From assembly GCA_900317105.1 (NCBI GenBank), contig ONFP01000022.1, forward strand, positions 22,960 to 86,959: a DNA stretch of 64,000 nucleotides. Reading direction: 5' to 3'. Positions 46,847 through 56,210 of this stretch are shown here, in pieces. The notes beneath the pieces are model-generated. The model saw nothing but the letters and a program-made list of their open reading frames with translations, was not told the origin of the DNA and did no database searches. The stretch is from an uncultured Succinatimonas sp. GTDB taxonomy: Bacteria > Pseudomonadota > Gammaproteobacteria > Enterobacterales > Succinivibrionaceae. Made by a program: the position numbers and the translations under genes. Within the stretch, counting starts at the first letter, position 1; the number at the start of each line of letters is the position of its first letter.

Positions 46847-47175
46847 GAAATGGTGCATTATAAAATAAACACTTTTTTTGTTGTCATAGTTCACAGTTCA
46901 TTAAGAAAAAATACTTTTCTTGGATTCTTTTAGATTTACAAAAAGTTTCAAATGAATCTGTTTTTAAGGCTGGATTAGAAGAACATTATTTATTTTTTTA
47001 CACTCCTTTTTTGTCACATTTCACAATTTAATTACATTAACAATTTTAATTAAATTAGATATTTTCCTTTGAGAAATAAATAATTAAAAAATAACTGGTC
47101 AACGAGTACTTTTATGCTTAAAAAAAGTGTGAAATATATCAAGAAAAGGATTAGAATAGGCTCACTTATCGGCGG

Positions 47176-47206
47176 ACCTTAGCGTTCTGCTAGGTTCTTT
47201 TTTTTA
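47176..47206 (+). promoter_or_regulatory. Terminator-like hairpin in the yhhQ leader (possible attenuator)
   Basis: ACCTTAGC and GCTAGGT pair with one bulge around GTTCT, then TTCTTTTTTTT. It lies 23 bases before the yhhQ start, so it would stop transcription before the gene unless overridden. Genes for queuosine-precursor uptake are often under preQ1 riboswitches, but I could not fit a known preQ1 aptamer here. Confidence 0.55.
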
Positions 47207-47228
47207 ACAATCCTGAAATGAAAATCCT

Positions 47229-47852
47229 ATGAATAAATTTTCTTTCCCTTTAAAAAAGCTTTGGTTTACACATGTTATTATCCTTGTTATCAGTAACTAC
47301 GCTGTTCAGATTCCACTTAATCTGTTTGGAATTGTTACAACCGTAGGAACTTTCACCTATCCTTTCGTATTCCTGTCCACTGATCTGACAGTCAGAATCT
47401 TCGGAAAATTAAGAGCAAGAAAGATCGTCTTTCTGGCTACAATCCCAGGTCTGATTGTGTCCTATCTGATAGGAACTCTATTTGAACACGGTGATTTCCA
47501 GGGACTGGCTAATCTTTCTCAGTTTTCCTACTTCGTATTCAGAATTACCATCGCATCCCTGTCAGCCTATCTTCTAGGACAGCTGTGCGACATTCTGGTA
47601 TTCCAGAGATTACGAGAACTGAAGCTATGGTGGCCAGCTCCGGTTTCCTCATCAATTCTGGGAAATCTGATTGATACCTATGTATTCTTTGCCGTTGCAT
47701 TCTGCGGTACCAATGATGCATTTATGGCTGAACACTGGGTCGAAATTGCAACCTTTGACTATATGGTCAAACTGGCAGCAAATATGATTATTTTCGTACC
47801 AGCCTACGGTGTAGTGCTTAAATACATCATCCGCAAAATTACTGCCGCCTAG
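47229..47852 (+). CDS. yhhQ: Queuosine precursor transporter YhhQ
   Basis: 207 residues, mostly membrane helices, of the YhhQ (ECF-S-like) family that imports preQ0/preQ1. Family stretches are ISNYAVQIP, TFTYPFVFLSTDLTVRIFG and SSILGNLIDTYVFFAVAF. Together with QueH it suggests salvage of the queuine precursor. Transcribed alone from a leader with a possible attenuator. Confidence 0.92.
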   Translation: MNKFSFPLKKLWFTHVIILVISNYAVQIPLNLFGIVTTVGTFTYPFVFLSTDLTVRIFGKLRARKIVFLATIPGLIVSYLIGTLFEHGDFQGLANLSQFSYFVFRITIASLSAYLLGQLCDILVFQRLRELKLWWPAPVSSSILGNLIDTYVFFAVAFCGTNDAFMAEHWVEIATFDYMVKLAANMIIFVPAYGVVLKYIIRKITAA

Positions 47853-47933
47853 AACTGATTTTTAATATCAATTTGTATTTCTTGGAAAATTCTCATGATA
47901 AGATAGAAATCAGTTGATTATCGGAGATTTATT

Positions 47934-48257
47934 ATGAGCGAAAAAGTTCTACATATTGATGACAGCCAGTTTGAAGAGGAAGTCTTAAAATCAGACAAGC
48001 CTGTTTTTGTTGACTTCTGGGCTCAGTGGTGCGGACCTTGCAAAATGGTTGGACCAATCGTTGAAGAGCTGGCCGAAGAAATGGAAAACGTTAAGTTTGT
48101 TAAGGTAGATATCGATCAGAACCAGGAATACGCTGCCAAATACGGTGTTATGAGTATTCCTAACATGCTGCTGTTCAAGGATGGCAATATTGTTAACCGT
48201 CAGATCGGTGCTCTTCCAAAGAATGAACTAAAAGCATTCATCGAGAATAACATTTAA
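47934..48257 (+). CDS. trxA: Thioredoxin
   Basis: 107 residues with the catalytic WCGPCK in VDFWAQWCGPCKMVGP and the cis-Pro loop MSIPNMLLFKDG. A cytoplasmic disulfide reductase. GGAG lies 7 bases before the ATG. A strong terminator follows. Confidence 0.96.
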   Translation: MSEKVLHIDDSQFEEEVLKSDKPVFVDFWAQWCGPCKMVGPIVEELAEEMENVKFVKVDIDQNQEYAAKYGVMSIPNMLLFKDGNIVNRQIGALPKNELKAFIENNI

Positions 48258-48283
48258 GATGTTTTACAACGGTTTTTGAAAAA

Positions 48284-48308
48284 AAAGCTTCCTCTGGAAG
48301 CTTTTTTA
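48284..48308 (+). terminator. Terminator after trxA
   Basis: AAAGCTTCC and GGAAGCTTT form a perfect stem with a 3-base loop, preceded by A8 and followed by a T-run. Confidence 0.88.
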
Positions 48309-48340
48309 TTATGTGGACTATTTTTCAAATTCAGTTTTGT

Positions 48341-48817
48341 TTATTTGTCTGAAATCTCTTTTAAGGTTTCACAGGCCTGGGCCCAGTCCCCCTCATTACA
48401 GGCTCTCGTATAATAATAAAAAGCTTTTTTCTGGTCTTTATCTACATTCTCACCATTTTCGTAAAACGACCCTAGCAGATTACAGGCAATTCCATCCTTA
48501 AGTTCACAGCCTTTCTCGTAGTAATTCAGGGCTTTTTCCATGTCCTTATCTACCACAGCTCCATATGCAAAAATATTTCCTGAAAAGGTGCAGGATTCTT
48601 TTGCATTAAGCTCACAACCTTTCTGAAAAAAAGGTAGAGCTTTAGAATCGTCTCCAACCACATTAGTATAGTACATTCCTATATGCTCACAGGCTTCTGC
48701 TGAGTTCTGATTGCATTGTTCGACTGGGAGTTCATGTTCATTCTTGTCATCGGCAGCAGACATAAAAGATATAGTACACAGTACCAGTGAAATAACTTTA
48801 CTAAGTGTTCTTATCAT
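48341..48817 (-). CDS. Exported Sel1-repeat (Hcp-like) protein
   Basis: 158 residues. A signal peptide (hydrophobic 8-18, end MSA/ADD) is followed by three to four Sel1-like repeats of about 36 residues, each with paired cysteines (FFQKGCELNAKESC, YYEKGCELKDGIAC, YYTRACNEGDWAQAC), as in the Cys-rich Hcp proteins. These are periplasmic or secreted scaffolds; the partner is unknown. It converges with trxA. Confidence 0.85.
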   Translation of the reverse strand: MIRTLSKVISLVLCTISFMSAADDKNEHELPVEQCNQNSAEACEHIGMYYTNVVGDDSKALPFFQKGCELNAKESCTFSGNIFAYGAVVDKDMEKALNYYEKGCELKDGIACNLLGSFYENGENVDKDQKKAFYYYTRACNEGDWAQACETLKEISDK

Positions 48818-49045
48818 TTCTCACCTTAGCCAAACATTAACTTAAAAAAAATGCCCTACTGTTATTTCTTTTTTTATTTTAAATTATAGAGGGTGTTAAC
48901 TCTAATAGCACTGATATAGTGAAGTTATATGTACGTTATCTATAGGGCTATTTCTTTCATTTTTATCTACAATTATGACCAGACATGAGATTTCTACAAA
49001 CAAGTTTTGCATTAGATCAGGAAATTTTTCATGATTAAGTGAAAA

Positions 49046-49072
49046 TTGACAAATTAAATATTAATATAGGAT
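49046..49072 (+). promoter_or_regulatory. Likely promoter of pqiABC
   Basis: A consensus TTGACA at 49046-49051 is followed at 15 bases by TAGGAT (49067-49072) or at 13 by TATAGG. The spacing is short. It lies 37 bases before the start codon. Confidence 0.45.
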
Positions 49073-49108
49073 TGTATCCAACTTTTTTGTCTGCCACCGA
49101 GGTTATTC

Positions 49109-50362
49109 TTGTCTGAGGAAAAACAGGGACCTTCGTCCGAGAGTTATGTTGAAATCTGTCACTGCTGCGATATGGGAGTGACGCTTCCGACTAAACCTGA
49201 GCCAGGTAAGGTTTATCGCTGCCCACGATGCGGTGCGGTACTGATACGTGCAAAAGAATACTCTCTTCAAACAGTAGGAATCATGGCGCTGTCTGCACTT
49301 ATTATGCTTTTTGCAGCCCTGACCCAGCCCTTTATGACCCTTGAACAGTTCGGTGTATCCAACGGCATGTCCCTTTATAACGTACTGACAACGCTACGCC
49401 TGGACTGGGGAGGTCTGCTTTACGTTTTTATGGCGGTGACCCTATTTATGCCTCTGGTTGTCCTCTTTCTTGCAGTTGCAGTAGGTCTTTTGGGCATTAA
49501 GCCGACACTTTTCACCCTTAAGACATTTTCCTTCTGTCATCGTTACTGCATGGTAGATGTTTTCATTGTGGGAGTGCTTATCAGTCTGATTAAACTGACC
49601 TCGCTTGCACATGTATCCTTTCATTTTGGATTTTTTTCTGCAATTATTTTTTCTGTAATGATGGCCTGGTGCTGGATGCATTTCCGCCCTGCCCGTCTAT
49701 GGGACCTGAGAGCTCATGGACACTATCATGGAGCTTTGGCTGGTAAATCAGGTTACGAACAGGGACTTATAGTTTGCCGTACCTGCGGAGCTCAATATCC
49801 AGGCTCAGAAAACGGAGCTGTCTGTCCCCGCTGCGGAAGAGTCAATCATTATAGAAATCCTGCTGCCATACAGAAAACCTGCGCGCTCCTGATTTCCGCA
49901 ACAATTCTGTATCTGCCATCCAATCTTTATCCTGTTATGTACACAGACCTGCTGGGAGCAAACAGCGGCTCTAATATTATCGATGGTGTGGTAGCGCTGT
50001 GGAATATGAACTCACGCTTTGTAGCGCTGGTGATTCTGATTGCAAGTATTTTTATTCCGATATTAAAAATTCTGATGCTGGTATTCCTGGTATACAACTT
50101 AAAAAAAACAAAAGAAGACCGTCAGGGAAACAGACTTGTATTTATCTACAGACTGGTTGAATATATTGGAAAATGGTCAATGATAGATGTGTTTGTAGTA
50201 ATTATTATGTCTTCCGTTGTTAGAATCGGCGGACTTATAACTATTAATCCAGGATTTGCCATAGTGGCATTCTGTGCAGTGGTTATACTGACCTTAATTT
50301 CTGCAGAACAGTTTGATTCAAGAATGATTTGGGACAGAAGGGGGAATTGTGAGCAACACTAA
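49109..50362 (+). CDS. pqiA: Paraquat-inducible protein A (PqiA/YebS family)
   Basis: 417 residues of an inner-membrane protein with two similar halves. Each half starts with a zinc ribbon (CHCCDMG...YRCPRCG near 17-43; CRTCGAQ...CPRCG near 225-247), followed by four helices. The start is TTG at 49109, with GAGG 6 bases upstream. It works with PqiB in lipid movement between the membranes. It overlaps pqiB by 14 bases. Confidence 0.92.
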   Translation: MSEEKQGPSSESYVEICHCCDMGVTLPTKPEPGKVYRCPRCGAVLIRAKEYSLQTVGIMALSALIMLFAALTQPFMTLEQFGVSNGMSLYNVLTTLRLDWGGLLYVFMAVTLFMPLVVLFLAVAVGLLGIKPTLFTLKTFSFCHRYCMVDVFIVGVLISLIKLTSLAHVSFHFGFFSAIIFSVMMAWCWMHFRPARLWDLRAHGHYHGALAGKSGYEQGLIVCRTCGAQYPGSENGAVCPRCGRVNHYRNPAAIQKTCALLISATILYLPSNLYPVMYTDLLGANSGSNIIDGVVALWNMNSRFVALVILIASIFIPILKILMLVFLVYNLKKTKEDRQGNRLVFIYRLVEYIGKWSMIDVFVVIIMSSVVRIGGLITINPGFAIVAFCAVVILTLISAEQFDSRMIWDRRGNCEQH

Positions 50363-51947
50363 CGAGATGGCAAAGGTAAATCCTCTACGAAAAATATCAT
50401 TTGCATGGATAATTCCTCTGCTTGCCCTGATTATTACAGCAATTATGCTGTGGGATAACACTCTCAATAGAGGACCGGAGGTTGAACTGATAGTTCCTTC
50501 AGCTGATGGTATTGAGGCAGGAAAGACTCTGGTAAAATTCCGCTCTGTAAATGTCGGTCGCGTGGAAACAGTGGAAATTGAAGATGACCTCAAATCGGTA
50601 CGACTTGGCATCAGAATGAATCCCAATACAGATGATTTACTCTTAGAGGATTCTAAGTTCTGGATAGTAAAACCTAGAATTGATACCAACTCCATATCCG
50701 GACTTGATACCCTTTTAGGAGGATCCTACGTCCAGATCGCCCTGGGAACCTCTGACAAGAGGGCTGACCGCTTTATCGCTGAAGAGCACCAGCCGGTTAA
50801 CCCTTACAATGAGGACGGTGTTACAGTTACCCTCAAGTCAAACGGTAAAGAGAGTATTCCTGAGGGAACAGTAGTTGAGTACAAGGGAGTAGAAGTCGGC
50901 AATGTAGCCACATCAAAACTTGATCCTCACACCGATACCTTTGAATACCAGCTCTTTATCCGTAAACCTTATGATGTTCTGCTAAAGGGAAATGTCTTTT
51001 TCTGGAATGATGCGGGCATCGATCTGAAGATTGATGGTTCTGGACTCAACCTGAGTACAAAATCACTCCTAAGTCTGCTGCAGGGAACTATCACCTTTGA
51101 GGGCTTTGGCTACCGTGATGCCGATAAAATGCTTGATCTTTCAAAGACCTATCAGCTCTACGAAAACCGTAATGCCGCAGAGAACGAAATGCTAAAGAGC
51201 TATCCTAACTTCCTGGTAAATCTCGGACACGATGCCGGATCACTTGAGGCAGGCAGTGACATCTACTATCGCGGAATACCTGCAGGCAAGGTTATAGAGG
51301 TTCCATGGCGCGTTGAGGATGTTGATGTTATTGCCCCTGATGATGATATATACGCGCTGGTATCTCTTTACACCTATAGTGAAGAAAATGAAGAAGTATC
51401 AATGAAATTCTTTATAGACAACCTGGATAAGAACAAAGTCTGTATCAATACCTACAGTCCCTCGATATTTTCTGGAGAAAACGCCCTGAATATCGAAATA
51501 GGCGACCACGTAAAGTGCAAGGCAAAAGAAAAAGTATTTGACGGAATTCGCGTCATACCAATGCAGAGCGAGATAAGCGGTACTCCTCAGAGACTGATGG
51601 GAGACATTCTTGCTGAACTCAAGGGAATGAAACTGGATAAAACCAGCTCCGAACTTCGCAAAACCATGGTAGAACTTCAGAAAACACTGCATCATATGTC
51701 CAACACGCTGGACAGTGTAAACCAGCAGCAGCTGGTAAAAGAACTTACCAAAACTGTTAAACAGTTTGAAAAGACCATGGCCGGCTTTGATGCACAGGGA
51801 AAAATATACAAGGATATGAGCCAGTTAGTGATACAGCTAAACCAGGCCCTAAAAGATCTCAAGCCTGCAGTTAAGGATGTGGGACAGAAACCTAATTCCA
51901 TTATTTTCAGTGATACTACTGGCGATCCTGTACCTGGACGTCGTTAA
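50349..51947 (+). CDS. pqiB: MCE-domain lipid transport protein PqiB
   Basis: 532 residues (E. coli PqiB 546). An N-terminal membrane helix (residues 15-37) is followed by three MCE domains, starting near VELIVPSADGIEAGKTLVK, VTVTLKSNGKESIPEGTVVE and the third near SLEAGSDIYYRGIPAGKV, then a helical C-terminus (about 430-500) that forms the periplasm-spanning needle. The start is GTG at 50349, behind GGGG. Three MCE domains favour PqiB over YebT, which has seven. Confidence 0.93.
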   Translation: MSNTNEMAKVNPLRKISFAWIIPLLALIITAIMLWDNTLNRGPEVELIVPSADGIEAGKTLVKFRSVNVGRVETVEIEDDLKSVRLGIRMNPNTDDLLLEDSKFWIVKPRIDTNSISGLDTLLGGSYVQIALGTSDKRADRFIAEEHQPVNPYNEDGVTVTLKSNGKESIPEGTVVEYKGVEVGNVATSKLDPHTDTFEYQLFIRKPYDVLLKGNVFFWNDAGIDLKIDGSGLNLSTKSLLSLLQGTITFEGFGYRDADKMLDLSKTYQLYENRNAAENEMLKSYPNFLVNLGHDAGSLEAGSDIYYRGIPAGKVIEVPWRVEDVDVIAPDDDIYALVSLYTYSEENEEVSMKFFIDNLDKNKVCINTYSPSIFSGENALNIEIGDHVKCKAKEKVFDGIRVIPMQSEISGTPQRLMGDILAELKGMKLDKTSSELRKTMVELQKTLHHMSNTLDSVNQQQLVKELTKTVKQFEKTMAGFDAQGKIYKDMSQLVIQLNQALKDLKPAVKDVGQKPNSIIFSDTTGDPVPGRR

Positions 51948-51961
51948 ACGGGAGAGCAAAA

Positions 51962-52495
51962 ATGAAATCACGAATTCTGACAGGACTGGTATTATGCGCT
52001 ACGATTCTTGCAGGCTGCTCAAGTGATACCCCATCGCAGATCAGATACTCGATGGTGCAGGATCTCAAGCCTGAAATGATGTCCGGTTCCGATAAGATCA
52101 ATCTGCAGTTAAATCCTGTACTGGACGGTGGAGGAATAGTACTGCAGGTTAGTGAACACAGCCTGAGGGAAGCTCGCTTTCACCGCTGGGCAGAGCCGCT
52201 CAATGAGCAGCTTGAGGCTCTGGTAATCAACACCATTAAACAGGAGAATTTCAGCCTCAGAGATCAGACTCTCGATGTTTATGTATCCCGTTTTCAGGGT
52301 AGCGAGGCAGGAAAAATATATGTAAGCGCTTCATTTTCTGTGGTAAATGCTAAGGGACAGACAATCAGAACAGCAAGCCGTCAGCTTGAAACTGAGCAGC
52401 AGACTGCCGGTTATGATGCACTGGTTGCTGCTCTGCGCTCAGGCTTTGACAAAATCTGTCATGAGGCAATCGCAGAGCTGAAAGGAAGCAAATAA
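51962..52495 (+). CDS. pqiC: Outer-membrane lipoprotein PqiC
   Basis: 177 residues with a lipoprotein signal: LAGC at 16-19, Cys19 lipidated, and Ser at +2 (sorted to the outer membrane). The rest resembles PqiC (former DUF330): RYSMVQDLKP, LREARFHRWAEPLNEQLEAL. It completes the PqiABC bridge. GGGAG lies 7 bases before the ATG. Confidence 0.9.
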   Translation: MKSRILTGLVLCATILAGCSSDTPSQIRYSMVQDLKPEMMSGSDKINLQLNPVLDGGGIVLQVSEHSLREARFHRWAEPLNEQLEALVINTIKQENFSLRDQTLDVYVSRFQGSEAGKIYVSASFSVVNAKGQTIRTASRQLETEQQTAGYDALVAALRSGFDKICHEAIAELKGSK

Positions 52496-52512
52496 AGACT
52501 GAAATGGACTAA

Positions 52513-53337
52513 TTAACCGAATAGTCCGAACAGTTTGTGCTTTCTCTGATAAAAAGGCTTGCTGTTTTCAGCAGCCTTTCTTCCAAAATCATCATTGTAA
52601 GGGACAATATCAATATACATCCTGCTTGGCAGATAATCTCTTGCAGCATCAGCAAGACCAGAGAAGATTTTCTTTCTATCTCCGGCAAAATCAACCACCA
52701 GAAGGTAACTCTGCTCCTCGTTACGAATCATCAGCTTGAGCCATATTGACTTGATTTCCTTAACTTTTTTTGAATGCTCAGTCAGGGCTTTTACCATGGC
52801 ATCAGGGTAAATCTTTGGTTCGCCCAGCATGACTTGCGTATCTTCCTTTACGGAGATTTCAGAGTGACCTTTTTCAACAATGTCCTTTCGCTGTTTCATG
52901 TACTGAAGATTGCCGTTGGAGAACACAAGGTTATGACTGAAAGGATTGATGACCACTCCTGCCCCGCTGTCCTTAACCATTGCATAGTAGTCATCAAAGG
53001 ACAAGATCAGAGTTTTGATGTACTCATTTTTGAATCTGTCACCCTTGCGCAGTTCCTTCCAGTCTGTAAAGGCAGGGAAAAACACCTGATTATCATCAGA
53101 GGTAAACTGGACAAAGGAGATTTTTGAGTCTTCCTTGAAGTACTTCTGGCCGTTCTTCTCCACGATTGTGTTGTCGTCTACCTTGATTACTGAGAGCAGA
53201 TGGGAGTTAAGAGCAAATTCCTGAGCGATATAATCTAAAAGGTTGTTTCTTTTTTCTTCGTTGTCAGTGCGGTTATATTCGTTGAGCAGTTTTGATAATT
53301 CTGGATTTTCAACCGGTTTGTTTACATCGATATTCAT
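52513..53337 (-). CDS. sseB: SseB family protein
   Basis: 274 residues. The N-terminal half has the SseB pattern: a strand with ISFVQFTSDDNQVFFPAFTD, then LILSFDDYYAMVKD and GVVINPFSHNLVF. The C-terminal half is the SseB_C part (IYPDAMVKALTEHSKKVKEI, then LLVVDFAGDRKKIFSGLAD). E. coli sseB was named from an enhanced-serine-sensitivity phenotype; the biochemical role is unknown. It converges with pqiC with only 17 bases between. Confidence 0.8.
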   Translation of the reverse strand: MNIDVNKPVENPELSKLLNEYNRTDNEEKRNNLLDYIAQEFALNSHLLSVIKVDDNTIVEKNGQKYFKEDSKISFVQFTSDDNQVFFPAFTDWKELRKGDRFKNEYIKTLILSFDDYYAMVKDSGAGVVINPFSHNLVFSNGNLQYMKQRKDIVEKGHSEISVKEDTQVMLGEPKIYPDAMVKALTEHSKKVKEIKSIWLKLMIRNEEQSYLLVVDFAGDRKKIFSGLADAARDYLPSRMYIDIVPYNDDFGRKAAENSKPFYQRKHKLFGLFG

Positions 53338-53580
53338 AACGGTAGGCCTTACTATATTTATTCTGATGTTTAACTCATTATTCTGTCTTTAACATTTTCA
53401 GAGCATACAGTACCGCTACAGGATTATAACTTAATTAGAAACAGTGAAGAGAATGATCAAAAATATGGAATTACGCTCATCTGTCTCATTTAAATCGTGA
53501 TTTTCCCAAATACATCTTGAAAGGAAACCTTATAGTGTCTATGATGTTTGCAGCTATATTTGACATTATTTAGGACAAAA

Positions 53581-54579
53581 ATGAGTACCAACATTCTTTT
53601 ACTATGTGGCGGAGACGGTTCCGAACACGATATTTCACTTCTAAGCGCAAAATTCATTGAAGAACAGTTAAAAAAAACTCCTGAATTCTCAGTTACCAAA
53701 GCCGTAATTCATAATCACAAGTTTATAGTTGACGAGAACAAAAACGGTATTTTCCTTGGCGACAATATCTTCTCAGTTGACGGAAAGGATATTAAGATCG
53801 ACTGTGTAGTACCTTGCATCCACGGTATTCCTGGTGAGACCGGCGATATCCAGTCTTTCCTTGAGATTCACAACATTCCTTATATCGGCTGCAAGGCAGA
53901 GGCCAGCCGTTACTGCTTCAACAAGATCACCACCAAGCTGTATCTGGATGCGCTGGGTATTCCAAATTCTCCTTATACCATCATTCCTTTACAGAATGAC
54001 AAGTACAAAGCTGAAGCTCTGGCTTTCTTTGACAAGTATCAGGACATCTATGTAAAAGCTGCAAGTCAGGGTTCATCCGTAGGCTGCTATCATGTAACCA
54101 AGCGTGATGATGTCTGGGACAGCATTGCCGAAGCATTCCAGTTCAGCTCCGAAGTTATTCTGGAGAAGAACATCATTCACCGTGAGCTTGAGGTTGCAGC
54201 CTACGAAATCAACGGCGAACTGAAACTGTCACGTCCTGGAGAGATTATTATTCCAGACAACAAGTTCTATACTTTTGATGAGAAGTATTCAAAGGATTCA
54301 GGCACCATTACCACTGTAACCCCAGAAAATCTGTCTGAAGAGGATATCCGCACCATTCAGGATATGGCCCGCCGAGCCTTTGTAGGTCTGAAGCTTCGTG
54401 ATCTTTCAAGAATTGATTTCTTCCTGTCAAAGGAAGATGGCATACTTATCAATGAGATCAACACCTTCCCTGGCGCAACACCTATTTCAATGTTCCCTAA
54501 GATGCTTGAGCACAATGGTGACGTTATGTCTGACTTTCTTGCAAAGGCTGTAAAGAAAGCTATTTCCGAGAAGAAGTAG
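53581..54579 (+). CDS. ddl: D-alanine-D-alanine ligase
   Basis: 332 residues from ATG 53581 (MSTNILLLCGGDGSEHDISL), with AGGA 5 bases upstream; an open stretch before it has no ribosome site. It joins two D-Ala for peptidoglycan. ATP-grasp motifs are CIHGIPGETGDIQSFLE, the VKAASQGSSVGCYHV loop and the metal site INEINTFPGATPISMFPKM. The EKYSKDSGT omega-loop carries Y-type residues, as expected for D-Ala-D-Ala rather than D-Ala-D-Lac ligase. Confidence 0.95.
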   Translation: MSTNILLLCGGDGSEHDISLLSAKFIEEQLKKTPEFSVTKAVIHNHKFIVDENKNGIFLGDNIFSVDGKDIKIDCVVPCIHGIPGETGDIQSFLEIHNIPYIGCKAEASRYCFNKITTKLYLDALGIPNSPYTIIPLQNDKYKAEALAFFDKYQDIYVKAASQGSSVGCYHVTKRDDVWDSIAEAFQFSSEVILEKNIIHRELEVAAYEINGELKLSRPGEIIIPDNKFYTFDEKYSKDSGTITTVTPENLSEEDIRTIQDMARRAFVGLKLRDLSRIDFFLSKEDGILINEINTFPGATPISMFPKMLEHNGDVMSDFLAKAVKKAISEKK

Positions 54580-54609
54580 AAGACAGAAAAGAGAATTTTA
54601 AGATAAACA

Positions 54610-54645
54610 AAACCCCGGTTTAGATTTTTAAATCGGGGTTTTTAT
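54610..54645. terminator. Terminator between ddl and rho
   Basis: AAACCCCGGTTTA and TAAATCGGGGTTT form a long stem (one mismatch), then TTTATTT. It serves ddl and, by symmetry, rho. Confidence 0.85.
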
Positions 54646-54661
54646 TTGAAGACGCTAAGCT

Positions 54662-55921
54662 TTAGCCGCGTTTCATAACATCAAAGAACTCATTATTGGT
54701 CTTGGTCATTGACAGCTTGTCGATGAGGAATTCCATTGCTTCAATTTCACCCATTGGATGCAGGAACTTTCTTAAGATCCACATCTTCTGCAGCTCATCA
54801 GGAGAAGTAATAAGCTCTTCACGTCTGGTACCTGAACGTGTTACATCAATTGCAGGATATACACGCTTCTCGGCAATCTTACGTGACAGGTGAAGTTCCA
54901 TGTTACCGGTACCCTTGAATTCCTCGTAAATAACTTCATCCATCTTAGAACCGGTATCAATCAGAGCAGTAGCAATGATGGTAAGTGAACCGCCTTCCTC
55001 AACGTTACGTGCGGCACCGAACAGACGCTTTGGCTTCTGTAAGGCGTTGGCGTCAACACCACCGGTTAAAACCTTGCCTGATGAAGGAACAACTGTGTTG
55101 TAGGCACGGGCCAGACGGGTAATGGAGTCCATAAGAATAACCACGTCATTCTTATGCTCAACCAGTCTCTTAGCCTTTTCAATAACCATTTCAGCAACCT
55201 GAACATGACGGGTTGCAGGCTCATCGAAGGTTGATGCTACAACTTCACCCTTTACATTACGAACCATTTCGGTAACTTCTTCTGGACGCTCGTCAATCAG
55301 AAGAACAATCAGAGTGCACTCTGGATATTTGGTTGAAATAGAGTGGGCAATATTCTGAAGAAGCATAGTCTTACCGGCTTTTGGAGGAGCAACAATCAGA
55401 CCACGCTGACCTTTACCTACAGGAGCAACAAGATCGATAACTCTTGCAGTAAGGTCTTCCTTTGAACCATTTCCCAGCTCAAGCTGCATTCTGTCCTGAG
55501 CAAACAGAGGAGTGAGGTTCTCAAATAAAATCTTGTGACGAGAATTTTCTGGATCGTCATTGTTTACAGAATCTACCTTCAGAAGAGCGAAATACTTTTC
55601 GCCGTCCTTTGGAGGTCTAATCTTACCGGCAATTGAGTCGCCTGTTCTAAGGTTGAATCTTCTTACCTGACTTGGAGATACATAAATATCATCAGGACCA
55701 GCAAGATATGAAGAATCAGCACTTCTTAAGAAACCAAATCCGTCAGGAAGAATTTCAATTACACCTTCGCCGAAAATGTCTTCACCGTTTTTTGATGATG
55801 CTTTCAGGAGCTGGAAGATAATTTCTTTCTTACTTAGGCGGGCAACGTTCTCGATTCCATTCTGCTCACACATCTGAACGAGCTGAGCAACAGGAGTGTT
55901 TTTTAATTCGGTTAGATTCAT
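54662..55921 (-). CDS. rho: Transcription termination factor Rho
   Basis: 419 residues, the family's usual length. The N-terminal cold-shock-like RNA site has [14 protein letters not shown]; the ATPase has Walker [13 protein letters not shown], Walker [14 protein letters not shown] and the Q-loop/R-loop segments ([40 protein letters not shown]). No N-terminal insertion is present. Confidence 0.97.
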   Translation of the reverse strand: MNLTELKNTPVAQLVQMCEQNGIENVARLSKKEIIFQLLKASSKNGEDIFGEGVIEILPDGFGFLRSADSSYLAGPDDIYVSPSQVRRFNLRTGDSIAGKIRPPKDGEKYFALLKVDSVNNDDPENSRHKILFENLTPLFAQDRMQLELGNGSKEDLTARVIDLVAPVGKGQRGLIVAPPKAGKTMLLQNIAHSISTKYPECTLIVLLIDERPEEVTEMVRNVKGEVVASTFDEPATRHVQVAEMVIEKAKRLVEHKNDVVILMDSITRLARAYNTVVPSSGKVLTGGVDANALQKPKRLFGAARNVEEGGSLTIIATALIDTGSKMDEVIYEEFKGTGNMELHLSRKIAEKRVYPAIDVTRSGTRREELITSPDELQKMWILRKFLHPMGEIEAMEFLIDKLSMTKTNNEFFDVMKRG

Positions 55922-56060
55922 ATAAGTTAAATTACAATCATGTTCTGCATGGGGGATGCAGGAAGGATCTCTTAATTGTTAAGTTAAAAGGATTTTTCCG
56001 TGTTAGGCCGTTACACATAGGCCTAGGTGATAACGTTGGACTCAACGTTAGGCGTATCAT
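55922..56060 (-). promoter_or_regulatory. rho leader with competing hairpins
   Basis: AACGTTG-GACT-CAACGTT (56032-56049) is a perfect stem that can be lengthened by TAGG (56049-56052) pairing with CCTA (56022-56025). The same CCTA is part of a second stem, TAGGCC/GGCCTA (56004-56009 and 56020-56025). The two extensions exclude each other. rho is autoregulated by termination in its leader in E. coli. Confidence 0.45.
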
Positions 56061-56210
56061 AACACAGTTTTTTTCAAAGTTTGCAATTTTTTTTGATTTT
56101 TATGCCGTTTGCTTCTTTGTTATACAAATGCGAACTATGTAATATTTGTATGCTTTTATTGACCTATACTAAAGGTATCTGTTTGATTTTTATAATATAG
56201 GTTTACATGT

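Noticed and set aside
46561-46863. Plus-strand frame upstream of paralogue B
   Set aside because: Antisense to the paralogue B start and leader, with no ribosome site or family.
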